DNA of 64,000 nucleotides. It comes from Streptomyces sp. HB132 (GTDB lineage: Bacteria; Actinomycetota; Actinomycetes; Streptomycetales; Streptomycetaceae). Where the stretch lies: NCBI RefSeq assembly GCF_016909575.1, contig NZ_JAFBGA010000016.1, forward strand, positions 1 to 64,000. Direction: 5' to 3'. The first letter of the stretch is position 1. Each line of letters opens with the position of its first letter. The notes beneath the pieces were generated by a model, which saw only the letters and a program-made list of their open reading frames with translations, searched no databases and had not been told where the DNA came from. Both the position numbers and the translations under genes were made by a program. Positions 35,779-44,512 of this stretch are shown here, piece by piece.

Positions 35779-36408
35779 ATGACGCCCGCGGTGACGGACG
35801 GCAGCGGCGACCCGCGCACCGCGCGCACCCGCGGCAGGCTCCGCGAGGCGCTGCTGGAGGCCTGCGCGGAGCGGCCGCTGGACCGGATCGGCGTGGCGGA
35901 CGTGGCGCGCCGGGCCGGTGTCGGGCGCGCCACCCTGTACCTGCACTACGACGATCTGCGCGCCCTGGCCGTGGACGCCTGCGCCGACGTCGTACGGGAG
36001 GCCGTCGAGGCCCTGCACGCCTGGGGCCGCACACCGCCCGGCCCGGACGCACCGCCGGAGGAGCTCGCCGCCCTGCTCCGTGGGATCCGCGGCCGGGCCG
36101 AGGTCTACCGGAGCCTGCTCGGGCCCGGCGGCGGCCCCCTCGGGGAACTGCTGCACCAGGAGCTCCGGCAGTACAGCCTTGAGGAGCTGCGCCGGCGCAG
36201 GCCGGCCGGGAGCGGTCACGACCTGACCGCGAGCGCCGTCGCGGGGCTCTTCACCGGGATGCTCGCCGACTGGGTCCACGACCGTACCGACGCTACCCCG
36301 GAGCAGCTCGCCGGGCGGATCTGGCGCACGCTCCTCGCCGTGCACGCCGCCGCCGCGTCTCACGGACAGGGCACGGTGACCACCGGCCCCTCCGCACCTC
36401 TAGGCTGA
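35779..36408 (+). CDS. TetR-family transcriptional regulator
   Basis: The 209-residue regulator has an N-terminal TetR HTH: TRGRLREALLEACAERPLDRIGVADVARRAGVGRATLYLHYDDLRALAVDAC (residues 17-68) with the usual YLHY recognition-helix end. The C-terminal ligand domain is divergent. It lies 5 bp after DUF1304 and very probably represses it, and perhaps the divergent Rieske gene, through the paired palindromes at 35339-35385. Confidence 0.92.
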   Translation: MTPAVTDGSGDPRTARTRGRLREALLEACAERPLDRIGVADVARRAGVGRATLYLHYDDLRALAVDACADVVREAVEALHAWGRTPPGPDAPPEELAALLRGIRGRAEVYRSLLGPGGGPLGELLHQELRQYSLEELRRRRPAGSGHDLTASAVAGLFTGMLADWVHDRTDATPEQLAGRIWRTLLAVHAAAASHGQGTVTTGPSAPLG

Positions 36409-36443
36409 ACGAGCACGCGGAACGAGGGAACGAGGGGTACGAC

Positions 36444-36806
36444 GTGGCGGTACGGGCAGTTCGTGGAGCCGTCCAGCTGGAGCGGGACGAAGCCGGTCAC
36501 ATGGGCGAGCGGGTGAGCGAACTGCTCACCGCTCTCCTGGAGCGCAACCAGATCGTCGCGGACGACCTGATCAGCGTGTGGTTCACGGCCACCCCCGACC
36601 TGCACAGCGACTTCCCCGCGGCCGCCGCCCGGGGCCTCGGCATCGTCGACGTACCGCTGATCTGCGCCCAGGAACTCGACATCGCCGGGGCCATGCCCCG
36701 GGTGGTCCGCATAATGGCCCATGTGGAGACCTGTCTCTCGAAGGCAGAGATCAGCCACGTCTACCTCGGCGCCACCGGCGCCCTCCGCAAGGACATCGCC
36801 CAGTGA
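36444..36806 (+). CDS. aroH: AroH-class chorismate mutase
   Basis: The 120-residue protein matches the monofunctional trimeric AroH class: VRAVRGAVQLERDEAGHMGERVSELLTALLERNQIVADDLISVWFTATPDLHSDFPAAAARG and VPLICAQELDIAGAMPRVVRIMAHVET. The catalytic-pocket Arg in VRAVRGA (near residue 6) and the Glu of LERNQI are kept. It converts chorismate to prephenate, the substrate of the next gene, tyrA. GTG 36444 is the start; the stop overlaps tyrA by GTGA. Confidence 0.94.
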   Translation: MAVRAVRGAVQLERDEAGHMGERVSELLTALLERNQIVADDLISVWFTATPDLHSDFPAAAARGLGIVDVPLICAQELDIAGAMPRVVRIMAHVETCLSKAEISHVYLGATGALRKDIAQ

Positions 36807-37888
36807 GAACCGCCCTCGTCATCGGAACCGGCCTGGTCGGCACCTCCGCCGCCCTCGCCCTCGCGGGGCGTGGCGTGCAGGTGCACCTCGTCGACCGTGA
36901 CCCGTCCTCGGCCCACACCGCCGCCGCACTGGGCGCGGGTACGGACGAGGCTCCCGAAGGGCCCGTCGACCTCGCGGTCGTCGCCGTCCCGCCCGCCCAC
37001 ACCGCGTCCGTGCTCGCCGCGGTCATGCGTGACGGGGTGGCCCGCGCCTACCTCGACGTCGCCAGCGTCAAGGGCGGCCCGCGCCGTGAGCTGGAGGCGC
37101 TCGGCGTCGACCTCGCGCCGTACATCGGCACGCACCCGATGGCAGGGAAGGAACGCTCCGGCCCGCTCGCGGCCACCGCCGACCTCTTCGAGGGCCGTCC
37201 CTGGGTGCTGACGCCGACCCGGGACACCGACACCGAGGTCCTCAACCTGGCCCTGGAGCTGGTCGCGCTCTGCAGGGCCGTCCCGGTCGTCATGGACGCC
37301 GACGCCCACGACCGCGCCGTCGCCCTGGTCTCCCACACCCCGCAGCTGATCTCCTCGATGGTCGCGGCCCGTCTGGAGGAGGCCGACGAGACCGCGGTGC
37401 GCCTGTGCGGGCAGGGAATCAGGGACGTCACCCGCATCGCGGCCTCCGACCCCCGGATGTGGGTGGAGATCCTCTCCGCCAACCCCGGCCCCGTCGCCGA
37501 CGTGCTGGCGGGCGTCGCCGCCGACCTGGACGAGACGGTCCGGGCGCTGCGCGGCCTGCAGTCCGCCGACGAGGACGAGCGCCGTACGGGCACCGAGGGC
37601 ATCGAGGACGTCCTGCGCCGCGGGAACGCCGGCCGTGTCAGGGTCCCCGGCAAGCACGGTGCCGCCCCGGCGGCGTACGAGATGGTCGCCGTACTCATCA
37701 GCGACCGGCCCGGCGAGCTCGCGGCGATCTTCGCCGACGCGGGGCGGGCGGGGGTCAACATCGAGGACGTGCGCATCGAGCACGCCACCGGGCAGCAGGC
37801 CGGTCTGGTCCAGTTGATGGTCGAGCCGAGTGCCGCACCCGCACTGAGCGCGGCCCTCAGCGACCGGGGCTGGTCGATCCGCCCGTGA
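36803..37888 (+). CDS. tyrA: Prephenate dehydrogenase
   Basis: The 361-residue enzyme oxidises prephenate to 4-hydroxyphenylpyruvate with NAD for tyrosine synthesis. It opens with a Rossmann motif LVIGTGLVGTSAALALAGRG, has the catalytic-His segment IGTHPMAGKERSGP near residue 111 and SHTPQLISSM near 177. A C-terminal ACT-like domain (AYEMVAVLISDRPGELAAIFADAGRAGVNIEDVRIEHATG, from about 291) suggests feedback binding of an amino acid. GTG 36803 overlaps the chorismate mutase stop, so the two steps are translated together. Confidence 0.94.
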   Translation: MRTALVIGTGLVGTSAALALAGRGVQVHLVDRDPSSAHTAAALGAGTDEAPEGPVDLAVVAVPPAHTASVLAAVMRDGVARAYLDVASVKGGPRRELEALGVDLAPYIGTHPMAGKERSGPLAATADLFEGRPWVLTPTRDTDTEVLNLALELVALCRAVPVVMDADAHDRAVALVSHTPQLISSMVAARLEEADETAVRLCGQGIRDVTRIAASDPRMWVEILSANPGPVADVLAGVAADLDETVRALRGLQSADEDERRTGTEGIEDVLRRGNAGRVRVPGKHGAAPAAYEMVAVLISDRPGELAAIFADAGRAGVNIEDVRIEHATGQQAGLVQLMVEPSAAPALSAALSDRGWSIRP

Positions 37889-37893
37889 CGGGC

Positions 37894-37913
37894 CGCCGGG
37901 GCGGGCCCCGGCG
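37894..37913 (+). terminator. Short hairpin after tyrA
   Basis: Arms CGCCGGGG (37894-37901) and CCCCGGCG (37906-37913) around CGGG, 6 bp after the tyrA stop. The 8-bp stem is weak, so partial read-through into cmk is possible. Confidence 0.4.
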
Positions 37914-38014
37914 ACAGGGGTGCAAAGACGCTTCGCGCACTCGGTAACCTTGGGGGAGGCCGTCCCGTGGCCCCGCTCCGCCCGCCCCCGTGTACCAGGA
38001 AGGTGTCCACCACC

Positions 38015-38719
38015 GTGGAAACCGTAAGCGCCGCCGCCCGGACCGCCCCGGCCCCAGTGATCGTCGCCATCGACGGCCCCTCCGGCACAGGCAAGTCGAG
38101 CACCTCCAAGGCCGTCGCCGCCCAGCTCGGCCTGAGCTACCTGGACACCGGCGCCCAGTACCGGGCGATCACGTGGTGGATGCTGGACAACGGCATCGAC
38201 GTGGCGAACGCCGCCGAGATCGCCACCGCCGCCGCCAAGCCGGTCATCGTCTCCGGCACGGACCCCACCGCCCCGACGATCACCGTCGACGGCGAGGACG
38301 CCTCCGGCCCGATCCGTACCCAGGAGGTCACCTCCAAGGTCAGCGCCGTCAGCGCGGTGCCCGAGGTGCGCGCCCTGATCACCGAGCTGCAGCGCACCAT
38401 CGCCAGGGAGGCCGGGCGGGGCATCGTCGTCGAGGGCCGCGACATCGGCACCACGGTGCTGCCCGACGCCGACATCAAGATCTTCCTGACCGCGTCCCCG
38501 GAGGCGCGCGCCGCACGCCGCAGCGGTGAGGTCAAGGGCTCCGACCTGGCCGCCACCAGGGAGGCGCTGATCAAGCGGGACGCCGCCGACTCGGGCCGCA
38601 AGACCTCGCCGCTGGCCAAGGCCGGTGACGCCGTCGAGGTGGACACCACCGACCTGACCCTCGCGCAGGTCATCGAGTGCGTCGTCACCCTCGTCGGGGA
38701 GAAGCAGGCCGCGAAGTGA
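38015..38719 (+). CDS. cmk: Cytidylate kinase
   Basis: The 234-residue kinase phosphorylates CMP and dCMP. It has the P-loop VIVAIDGPSGTGKSSTSKAVAAQLG near residue 15, SYLDTGAQYRAITWW, and VVEGRDIGTTVLPDADIKIFLTASPEARAARRS. GTG 38015 (MVETVSAAART) was preferred: AGGAAGG at 37997-38003 lies 11 nt upstream, while GTG 38003 and 37967 lack a good site. It overlaps the acyltransferase downstream by GTGA; the cmk-plsC-der order is a common bacterial arrangement. Confidence 0.93.
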   Translation: METVSAAARTAPAPVIVAIDGPSGTGKSSTSKAVAAQLGLSYLDTGAQYRAITWWMLDNGIDVANAAEIATAAAKPVIVSGTDPTAPTITVDGEDASGPIRTQEVTSKVSAVSAVPEVRALITELQRTIAREAGRGIVVEGRDIGTTVLPDADIKIFLTASPEARAARRSGEVKGSDLAATREALIKRDAADSGRKTSPLAKAGDAVEVDTTDLTLAQVIECVVTLVGEKQAAK

Positions 38720-39375
38720 CCGAAGCCACCGCCGCGCCGACGCTGCGCGGAGCGGCCGTCGGGCGCGGGATCGGCATCGGGCTCATGTACGGGCTGTTCA
38801 GACCTCGTGTGCTCGGCGCGTGGCGCGTCCCCACCACCGGACCCGTCATACTCGCGGTGAACCACGCGCACAACCTCGACGGGCCGATGCTGATGGGTAC
38901 GGCGCCCAGGCCCGTCCACTTCCTGATCAAGAAGGAGGCGTTCGTCGGCCCCCTCGACCCGTTCCTGCGAGGAATCGGGCAGCTGAAGGTGGACCGTACG
39001 ACCGTCGACCGCAACGCCATCACGCAGGCACTGGGCGTGCTGGGCGACGGCGGGGTCCTCGGGATCTTCCCCGAGGGCACCAGGGGTGAGGGAGACTTCG
39101 CCTCCCTCCGCGCCGGGCTCGCGTACTTCGCGGTGCGCGGCGGGGCGCCGATCGTCCCCGTCGCGGTCCTGGGGAGTACCGAGCGCCGTGGACGGCTGGT
39201 CTCGGCCCTCCCTCCGCTGCGCAGCCGGGTCGACGTCGTCTTCGGCGACGCCTTCCAGGCCGGTGACGGCAGCGGGCGGCGCACCAGGAAGGCGCTGGAC
39301 GAGGCGACGCTGCGCATCCAGGGCGAGCTGACCGCCCACCTGGCGAACGCCAGGCGTCTCACCGGACGCCTGTGA
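38716..39375 (+). CDS. PlsC-type 1-acyl-glycerol-3-phosphate acyltransferase
   Basis: The 219-residue membrane-associated enzyme has the acyltransferase block I AVNHAHNLDGP near residue 48 (HX4D: H-AHNL-D), GQLKVDRTTVDR, and block III LGIFPEGTRGEGD near 114. It transfers an acyl chain to lysophosphatidate in phospholipid synthesis, by family. GTG 38716 overlaps the cmk stop by 4 nt. It is followed 63 bp later by der. Confidence 0.88.
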   Translation: MTEATAAPTLRGAAVGRGIGIGLMYGLFRPRVLGAWRVPTTGPVILAVNHAHNLDGPMLMGTAPRPVHFLIKKEAFVGPLDPFLRGIGQLKVDRTTVDRNAITQALGVLGDGGVLGIFPEGTRGEGDFASLRAGLAYFAVRGGAPIVPVAVLGSTERRGRLVSALPPLRSRVDVVFGDAFQAGDGSGRRTRKALDEATLRIQGELTAHLANARRLTGRL

Positions 39376-39438
39376 CACTTGAGTAGTGGGCCGCGCCATC
39401 GTGGCCCATCGATGATGATGCAAAGAGGAACGGACTTC

Positions 39439-40908
39439 ATGAACGACCAGATTCACTCCGGCGGCTCGGACCACGAGCACGGAGCACTTGGCGATGCCGA
39501 GTACGCGGAGTTCATGGAGCTCGCCGCGCAGGAGGGGTTCGACCCCGAGGAGGTGGAGGGCGCGATCGGTGAGGCCGGTCACGGACCGCTTCCCGTGCTC
39601 GCCGTCGTCGGCCGCCCCAACGTCGGCAAGTCGACCCTGGTGAACCGGATCATCGGCCGCCGCGAAGCCGTCGTCCAGGACAAGCCCGGCGTCACCCGTG
39701 ACCGTGTCAGCTACGAGGCCGAGTGGGCCGGCCGCCGCTTCAAGGTCGTCGACACCGGCGGCTGGGAGCAGGACGTGCTGGGCCTCGACGCCTCCGTCGC
39801 CGCTCAGGCCGAATACGCCATCGAGACGGCCGACGCGGTCGTCTTCGTGGTCGACGCCACCGTCGGCGCCACCGACACCGACGAGGCCGTCGTCAAGCTG
39901 CTGCGCCGCGCGGGCAAGCCCGTGGTCCTCTGCGCCAACAAGGTCGACGGGCAGAGCGGGGAGGCCGACGCCACCGCGCTCTGGTCGCTCGGCCTCGGTG
40001 AGCCGCACCCGGTCTCCTCCCTGCACGGCCGCGGCACCGGCGACATGCTGGACGCCGTCCTGGAGGCGCTGCCCGAGGCCCCGGCCCAGACCTTCGGCAC
40101 CGCGCTGGGCGGCCCGCGCCGCATCGCGCTCATCGGCCGCCCCAACGTCGGCAAGTCCTCCCTGCTGAACAAGGTCGCCGGCGAGGACCGCGTCGTCGTC
40201 AACGCCCTGGCCGGGACCACCCGCGACCCGGTCGACGAGCTGATCAAGCTCGGCGGCATCACCTGGAAGTTCATCGACACGGCCGGCATCCGCCGTAAGG
40301 TCCACCTCCAGGAGGGCGCGGACTACTACGCCTCGCTGCGCACCGCGGCCGCGGTGGAGAAGGCGGAGGTCGCCGTCATCCTGATCGACTCGAGCGAGTC
40401 CATCAGCGTGCAGGACCAGCGGATCGTCACCATGGCCGTGGAGGCGGGCCGTGCCATCGTGATCGCCTTCAACAAGTGGGACACCCTCGACGAGGAGCGC
40501 CGCTACTACCTCGAGCGCGAGATCGACACGGAGCTCGCGCAGGTCGCCTGGGCCCCGCGCGTCAACGTCTCGGCCGTCACCGGCCGGCACATGGAGAAGC
40601 TGGTACCGGCGATCGAGACCGCGATCGAGGGCTGGGAGACCCGCGTCCCGACCGGCAGGCTGAACGCCTTCCTCGGTGAGATCGTCGCCTCCCACCCGCA
40701 CCCGGTCCGAGGCGGGAAGCAGCCCCGCATCCTCTTCGGCACCCAGGCGGGCACCAAGCCGCCGCGGTTCGTCCTCTTCTCGTCCGGCTTCCTGGAGCAC
40801 GGCTACCGCCGCTTCGTCGAACGCCGTCTGCGCGAGGAGTTCGGCTTCGAGGGCACTCCGCTGCACATCTCGGTGCGGGTGCGCGAGAAGCGCGGCCGCA
40901 AGAAGTAG
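39439..40908 (+). CDS. der: GTPase Der (EngA)
   Basis: The 489-residue protein has two tandem G domains: VLAVVGRPNVGKSTLVNRIIGRR near residue 53 with NKVD, and IALIGRPNVGKSSLLNKVAGEDR near 228 with NKWD, plus a C-terminal KH-like domain (PPRFVLFSSGFLEHGYRRFVERRLREEFGFEGTPLHISVRVREKR). Der is essential for 50S ribosome assembly. The 50-residue acidic N-terminal extension (GGSDHEHGALGDAEYAEFMELAAQEG) is common in actinobacteria. ATG 39439 has AGAGGA upstream. Confidence 0.95.
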   Translation: MNDQIHSGGSDHEHGALGDAEYAEFMELAAQEGFDPEEVEGAIGEAGHGPLPVLAVVGRPNVGKSTLVNRIIGRREAVVQDKPGVTRDRVSYEAEWAGRRFKVVDTGGWEQDVLGLDASVAAQAEYAIETADAVVFVVDATVGATDTDEAVVKLLRRAGKPVVLCANKVDGQSGEADATALWSLGLGEPHPVSSLHGRGTGDMLDAVLEALPEAPAQTFGTALGGPRRIALIGRPNVGKSSLLNKVAGEDRVVVNALAGTTRDPVDELIKLGGITWKFIDTAGIRRKVHLQEGADYYASLRTAAAVEKAEVAVILIDSSESISVQDQRIVTMAVEAGRAIVIAFNKWDTLDEERRYYLEREIDTELAQVAWAPRVNVSAVTGRHMEKLVPAIETAIEGWETRVPTGRLNAFLGEIVASHPHPVRGGKQPRILFGTQAGTKPPRFVLFSSGFLEHGYRRFVERRLREEFGFEGTPLHISVRVREKRGRKK

Positions 40909-40912
40909 GAGT

Positions 40913-40975
40913 ACGGCACGGCGAAGCCCCGGACCACCCGCGCGGAGCGGGGGGCCCGGGGCTTCGCCGTGCCGT
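40913..40975 (+). terminator. Hairpin after der
   Basis: Perfect 20-bp stem (40913-40932 with 40956-40975) around a 23-nt loop. The right arm touches the stop codon of the convergent small gene (40976-40978), so it may end both transcripts. Confidence 0.82.
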
Positions 40976-41329
40976 TCAGGCGTCCGTGGACCCGGGGGGC
41001 AACGCCGCGGGCCGGGCGGGGCCGGCATGCCGGCCGACCCGCTGCCAGGAACCGGGGTTCCCGCCGCCCGCGCCCTGGCTTCCCTGAGCGTTCGCCGCCG
41101 AACGTCTGTTCAGCGGTGCACGGCTGCCGAACATCCCGATGCCGAAGGTCCTGAAGCCGAGATTCTCCTCACCGGTGCGATCCCCGGGAAGCGCCCGGAA
41201 CGATCGCCTGTACTCGGAGTACAGGGCGTCGTAGATCGGGGTCGGGGACTTGCCGCCCGAGGGGTCCTGCGACGGGCGCATGGCCGGAATCGGGGTCTGC
41301 TGCTGGCGAGGAGGGTCGTATGAGTGCAC
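40976..41329 (-). CDS. Small conserved hypothetical protein
   Basis: The 117-residue basic protein has a conserved first part HSYDPPRQQQTPIPAMRPSQDPSGGKSPTPIYDALYSEYRRSFRALPGDRTGEENLGFRTFG and a Gly/Pro-rich, variable end. No domain is recognised; the first 70 residues look like a small Streptomyces-specific family. The start is uncertain: GTG 41329 gives MHSYDPP, but no clear ribosome binding site precedes it and the frame extends to 41416. Confidence 0.6.
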   Translation of the reverse strand: MHSYDPPRQQQTPIPAMRPSQDPSGGKSPTPIYDALYSEYRRSFRALPGDRTGEENLGFRTFGIGMFGSRAPLNRRSAANAQGSQGAGGGNPGSWQRVGRHAGPARPAALPPGSTDA

Positions 41330-41418
41330 GTAGGTGCCAACGACCTCACCGCCCGTCGGATGCGGGCCGGGCGGAGAAAACGCTGTTCGGCGTGCGGGGG
41401 AGGGCAGGACCGGCACGG

Positions 41419-42249
41419 TCAGGTACCGGCGAGCGGCATCGTCGCGGCGACCAGGAGGCCGTTGACCGCGGCCTTGTCCAGCGCGTCACGGAGCAGGTCC
41501 TCGCGCGGCTGCTGACCGATGGAACCGGCCGGCGCGGCGAAGACCAGCACGCTGTGCGACTTGTTGGCGGCCGTCCGCCAGCCCTCGGTGACCTGGAGCG
41601 GCTGGTGGGCCTGCCACCAGGCGACCGGGCTGCCGCCGCCGGCGCCCGGCTGCAGCACGGCGTGCAGCTGGCCCATGGCCAGGAGGACCGACCAGCCGGG
41701 GAGGACACCCGGCAGCCGGTTCAGATGCGGCGTGGGCAGGAAACCCTGTTCCAGCAGGAGTTGGAGGAACTGGTCGCCGCCGCTGCCGTCGGTGCCGGGC
41801 CGGGCGATCGGCCCGGTGGGCTCGACGACCAGGGCCGGACGGAGGTCGTCCTCGATCAGGACGAGACCGCTGGTGATGCCGAGGACGGCCTGTTCGGGCA
41901 TGAGGCCCTCCGGATTCTCCGGCTCGCTGCCGGTGATGGACCGCACGGCGCCCTGGAGCTGGTCCTCCGCGACCTGTACGACCTGCGAGGGGATGCAGGT
42001 CGCATGGGCGAAGGCGAGCACGGCGGTCTCGTCGCCGACGAAGAGCACCGTGCTGGTGCGCTCCTGGCCGGAGTCGCCGGGGGTGCGGCACGAGGTGCAG
42101 TCGTAACTGCCTGGGGCACTGTCGCCGACGAGCAGCCGGTCGGCTTCGGCATCGCCGATCTCGGCGCGTACGTCCTCGCTGACGTCGAGCATGCGCGGCA
42201 CGGGTGGCTCCTCGAACTCGGTGCGTGGGCCGGGCGGTTCCCGGCTCAT
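41419..42249 (-). CDS. Conserved hypothetical protein with Cys/His cluster
   Basis: The 276-residue protein has no domain I can name. It contains CTSCRTPGDSG near residue 50 and AFAHATC near 78, a possible Cys/His metal site, then two mixed alpha/beta stretches (LRPALVVEPTGPIARPGTDGSGGDQFLQLLLEQGFLPTP and GWSVLLAMGQLHAVLQPG). No signal or membrane segment. The start could be ATG 42192 (MLDVSEDV), which has GAGGAG upstream, rather than 42249. It reads toward the small gene at 40976. Confidence 0.7.
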   Translation of the reverse strand: MSREPPGPRTEFEEPPVPRMLDVSEDVRAEIGDAEADRLLVGDSAPGSYDCTSCRTPGDSGQERTSTVLFVGDETAVLAFAHATCIPSQVVQVAEDQLQGAVRSITGSEPENPEGLMPEQAVLGITSGLVLIEDDLRPALVVEPTGPIARPGTDGSGGDQFLQLLLEQGFLPTPHLNRLPGVLPGWSVLLAMGQLHAVLQPGAGGGSPVAWWQAHQPLQVTEGWRTAANKSHSVLVFAAPAGSIGQQPREDLLRDALDKAAVNGLLVAATMPLAGT

Positions 42250-42501
42250 GAAGAGACAACGGAAGACCCGGCGCCGGGGTCACGCGCGAAACGGGAGATT
42301 AAGCGCCGGAGTCGGCGGGCCTGCGGACCTGAAGAACGCGCAGGTGATTCGGAGCCGAACATTCCGCGTAAGGGCCCCTGATGCACGGTCGGCCGTTCGA
42401 AATGTCACGGGTTTGTGCGACTCCTGTTCGAATGCTGTGCCGTCTCCTGACGCCGCGTAAGGTCCGTTGCAGACCAGTCGAACAGGGGAAACGACTACGT
42501 A

Positions 42502-43782
42502 ATGCACATTTCATTTCTGCTCCACAACGCGTACGGCATCGGGGGAACGATCCGTACCACCTTCACGCTCGCCGGGACCCTGGCCGAGCAGCACGACGTC
42601 GAGATCGTCTCCGTCTTCCGGCACCGTGACGACCCGAAGCTGGGGGCACCCGCCGGCGTACGGATGAGCCACCTCCTCGACCTGCGCAAGTCGAGCCCGG
42701 GATACGACGGGGCGGCGGCCGACCACGCCAGGCCCGCGTCCGTGTTCCCGCGCGGCGACAGCAGGCACCGCCAGTACAGCAGGCTCACCGACAGCCGCAT
42801 CGAGGCCTGTCTGGGCGCGCTGGAGGCCGACGTCGTCGTCGGTACGCGTCCCGGTCTCAACGTCCACATCAGCCGGCAGGCGCGGCGCGGACCGGTCCGT
42901 GTCGGCCAGGAGCACCTGACCCTGGAGAGCCACGGCTACCGGCTGCGCCGGGAGATAAGCCACCGGTACGGCCTGCTCGACGCCGTCACGACCGTCACCG
43001 AGGCCGACGCCCGGGACTACCGCGCCAGGCTGCGGCTGCCCGGGGTGCGGATCGAGGCCATCCCGAACAGCGTGCCGGAGCCCGCCGGCCCGCCCGCCGA
43101 CGGCGACGCCAAGTGGATCGTGGCGGCGGGCCGGCTGCACCGGGTCAAGCGGTACGACGTACTGATCCGGGCCTTCGCCCGGATCGCGGCGGTGCGTCCC
43201 GAGTGGCGGCTGAGGATCTACGGCGCCGGGGACGCGTCAGGCAACGAGCAGCAGGCCCTGCGTGCGCTCGTCGACGAGCTGGGGCTCCGGGAGCGGGTGC
43301 TCCTCATGGGATCGGTCGCCCCGATGGAGGCGGAGTGGCCCAAGCACTCAATCGCGGCAGTCACCTCCGAGCGGGAGTCGTTCGGCATGACCATCGTGGA
43401 GGCGATGCGCTGCGGGGTGCCGGTCGTGGCGACCGACTGCCCGCACGGACCCGCCGAGATCATCGACGACGGTACGGACGGGCGGCTGGTGCCGCTGGGG
43501 GACACCGGTGCCTTCGCGAAGGCCCTGCTCGGCCTGATCGACGACGACGCCCTGCGGCACCGGATGGGCCGGGCCGCCCTGGCCTCCGCCGCACGGTTCG
43601 ATCCGGCGCCGATCGCCGAGCGGCACGAGAAGCTCTTCACCGAGCTCGCCGCCCGCAGTGCGGGAAAGGGATCGAGGGGTGTGCTGCGCACCGCGTTCCA
43701 CCGTTCCAGGGGCGGTGTCCTGGACGGCGCGTACGCGGTGCGTGACAAGGCGGCGGGGGTGATCCGCCGGGGCCGGGCCTGA
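42502..43782 (+). CDS. Glycosyltransferase family 4 (GT-B) protein
   Basis: The 426-residue enzyme starts HISFLLHNAYGIGGTIRTTFTLAGTLAEQHDVEIVSVF, a typical GT4 acceptor domain opening, and has GRLHRVKRYDVLIRAF near residue 212, then the donor-site ESFGMTIVEAMRCGVPVVATDCPHGPAEIIDDGTDG with the Glu-x7-Glu signature near 293. The C-terminal 40 residues are a basic tail. The acceptor is unknown; cell-wall polymers are the usual targets. ATG 42502 has AGGGGAAA upstream. Confidence 0.9.
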   Translation: MHISFLLHNAYGIGGTIRTTFTLAGTLAEQHDVEIVSVFRHRDDPKLGAPAGVRMSHLLDLRKSSPGYDGAAADHARPASVFPRGDSRHRQYSRLTDSRIEACLGALEADVVVGTRPGLNVHISRQARRGPVRVGQEHLTLESHGYRLRREISHRYGLLDAVTTVTEADARDYRARLRLPGVRIEAIPNSVPEPAGPPADGDAKWIVAAGRLHRVKRYDVLIRAFARIAAVRPEWRLRIYGAGDASGNEQQALRALVDELGLRERVLLMGSVAPMEAEWPKHSIAAVTSERESFGMTIVEAMRCGVPVVATDCPHGPAEIIDDGTDGRLVPLGDTGAFAKALLGLIDDDALRHRMGRAALASAARFDPAPIAERHEKLFTELAARSAGKGSRGVLRTAFHRSRGGVLDGAYAVRDKAAGVIRRGRA

Positions 43783-44211
43783 CGCGGGGTGCCCGGACCG
43801 AGGTCCGGGCACCGTATCCCGGACCGCTGTATTCCGGATGGCGTGACGGTCCGGGGCCTCTCCGACGGGGACCTGCGGGCGCGGGGTTCCGGAAAGTAAG
43901 GCCCGCATAAGAGCAGGTTAATTCCAGGTGGCGCGCCCGTGGATTCCCCTTCGCGGGAAGCACGGAAAAGCGGATGGCGCGCAGTCGCCACTCTTCCGTA
44001 ATTCCCTCCGGGGACCCCGCGGGGGATATCGGGCGGGTGCCACGGAATTCGGCTCGCGTGCCGCCGGACCGCCGTTCGGGTGAAGTCGTCGGGCGTATAC
44101 GCCCGTGGGGATCCTGTGACACAAGCGTGACCGCCGAGGTACACGCAGATGCACCGGACCCGCGGGCACGACCGCTTCCGCCACGGCGCCGGGCGGCCTA
44201 CGGTGAGAGGT
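43783..44211. other. 429-bp intergenic region
   Basis: Holds the terminator of the glycosyltransferase at 43788-43813 and the upstream region of the I78 inhibitor gene. Several short open frames on both strands have no ribosome binding site or recognisable product. A small palindrome GGCGTATACGCC is present at about 44093. Nothing else is seen. Confidence 0.6.
43788..43813 (+). terminator. Hairpin after the GT4 gene
   Basis: Arms ggtgcccggacc (43788-43799) and ggtccgggcacc (43802-43813) meet across a 2-nt apex, 6 bp after the stop. Stem of 12 bp (probably opened by one or two pairs at the apex). Confidence 0.7.
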
Positions 44212-44427
44212 ATGGCATCTGTACCGACCCCTTCCGCCCAGCCGGACGACGCCCCCGAGTCCTACGTCGGCCTCGACGCCGAGACCGCCGAACGGCAGGC
44301 CAGAGCGCGTGGCTGGAGCACGGTCCGGGCTCTCCCGCCCGGCACCGTCATCACCATGGAGTTCCGTGGCGGACGCATCAACTTCGAGGTGGACGCCTCG
44401 ACCGTGACCCGCTGCTGGGTCGGCTGA
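44212..44427 (+). CDS. I78-family peptidase inhibitor
   Basis: The 71-residue protein has the potato-inhibitor-I-like I78 pattern: an ESYVGLDAETAERQARARGWSTVRALPPGTVITMEFRGGRINFEVD core and the closing TVTRCWVG. Such proteins bind serine proteases. No signal peptide is visible, so it would act inside the cell unless released. ATG 44212 has GGTGAGAGG upstream. A streptogrisin B protease gene lies 14 kb away in the same window; a functional link is not shown. Confidence 0.87.
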   Translation: MASVPTPSAQPDDAPESYVGLDAETAERQARARGWSTVRALPPGTVITMEFRGGRINFEVDASTVTRCWVG

Positions 44428-44433
44428 ACCCGG

Positions 44434-44485
44434 CCCCCCACGAGCGAAGGCCCCGACGGGAGTCGGGGCCTTCGCTCGTGGGGGG
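44434..44485 (+). terminator. Very stable hairpin after the I78 gene
   Basis: A perfect 24-bp stem (44434-44457 with 44462-44485) closed by a 4-nt loop GGGA, 6 bp after the I78 stop and 28 bp before the end of the convergent PAP2 gene. It likely terminates transcripts from both sides. Confidence 0.9.
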
Positions 44486-44512
44486 ATGGACGGTGTTGTC
44501 CGTTCCCGCAGG

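Noticed and set aside
38137..41028. 963-codon open frame on the minus strand
   Set aside because: Antisense to cmk, the acyltransferase and der.
43814..44211. Open frame 43974-44672 across the I78 region
   Set aside because: Overlaps the I78 gene and its long hairpin; composition is Arg/Pro/Gly shadow-like.
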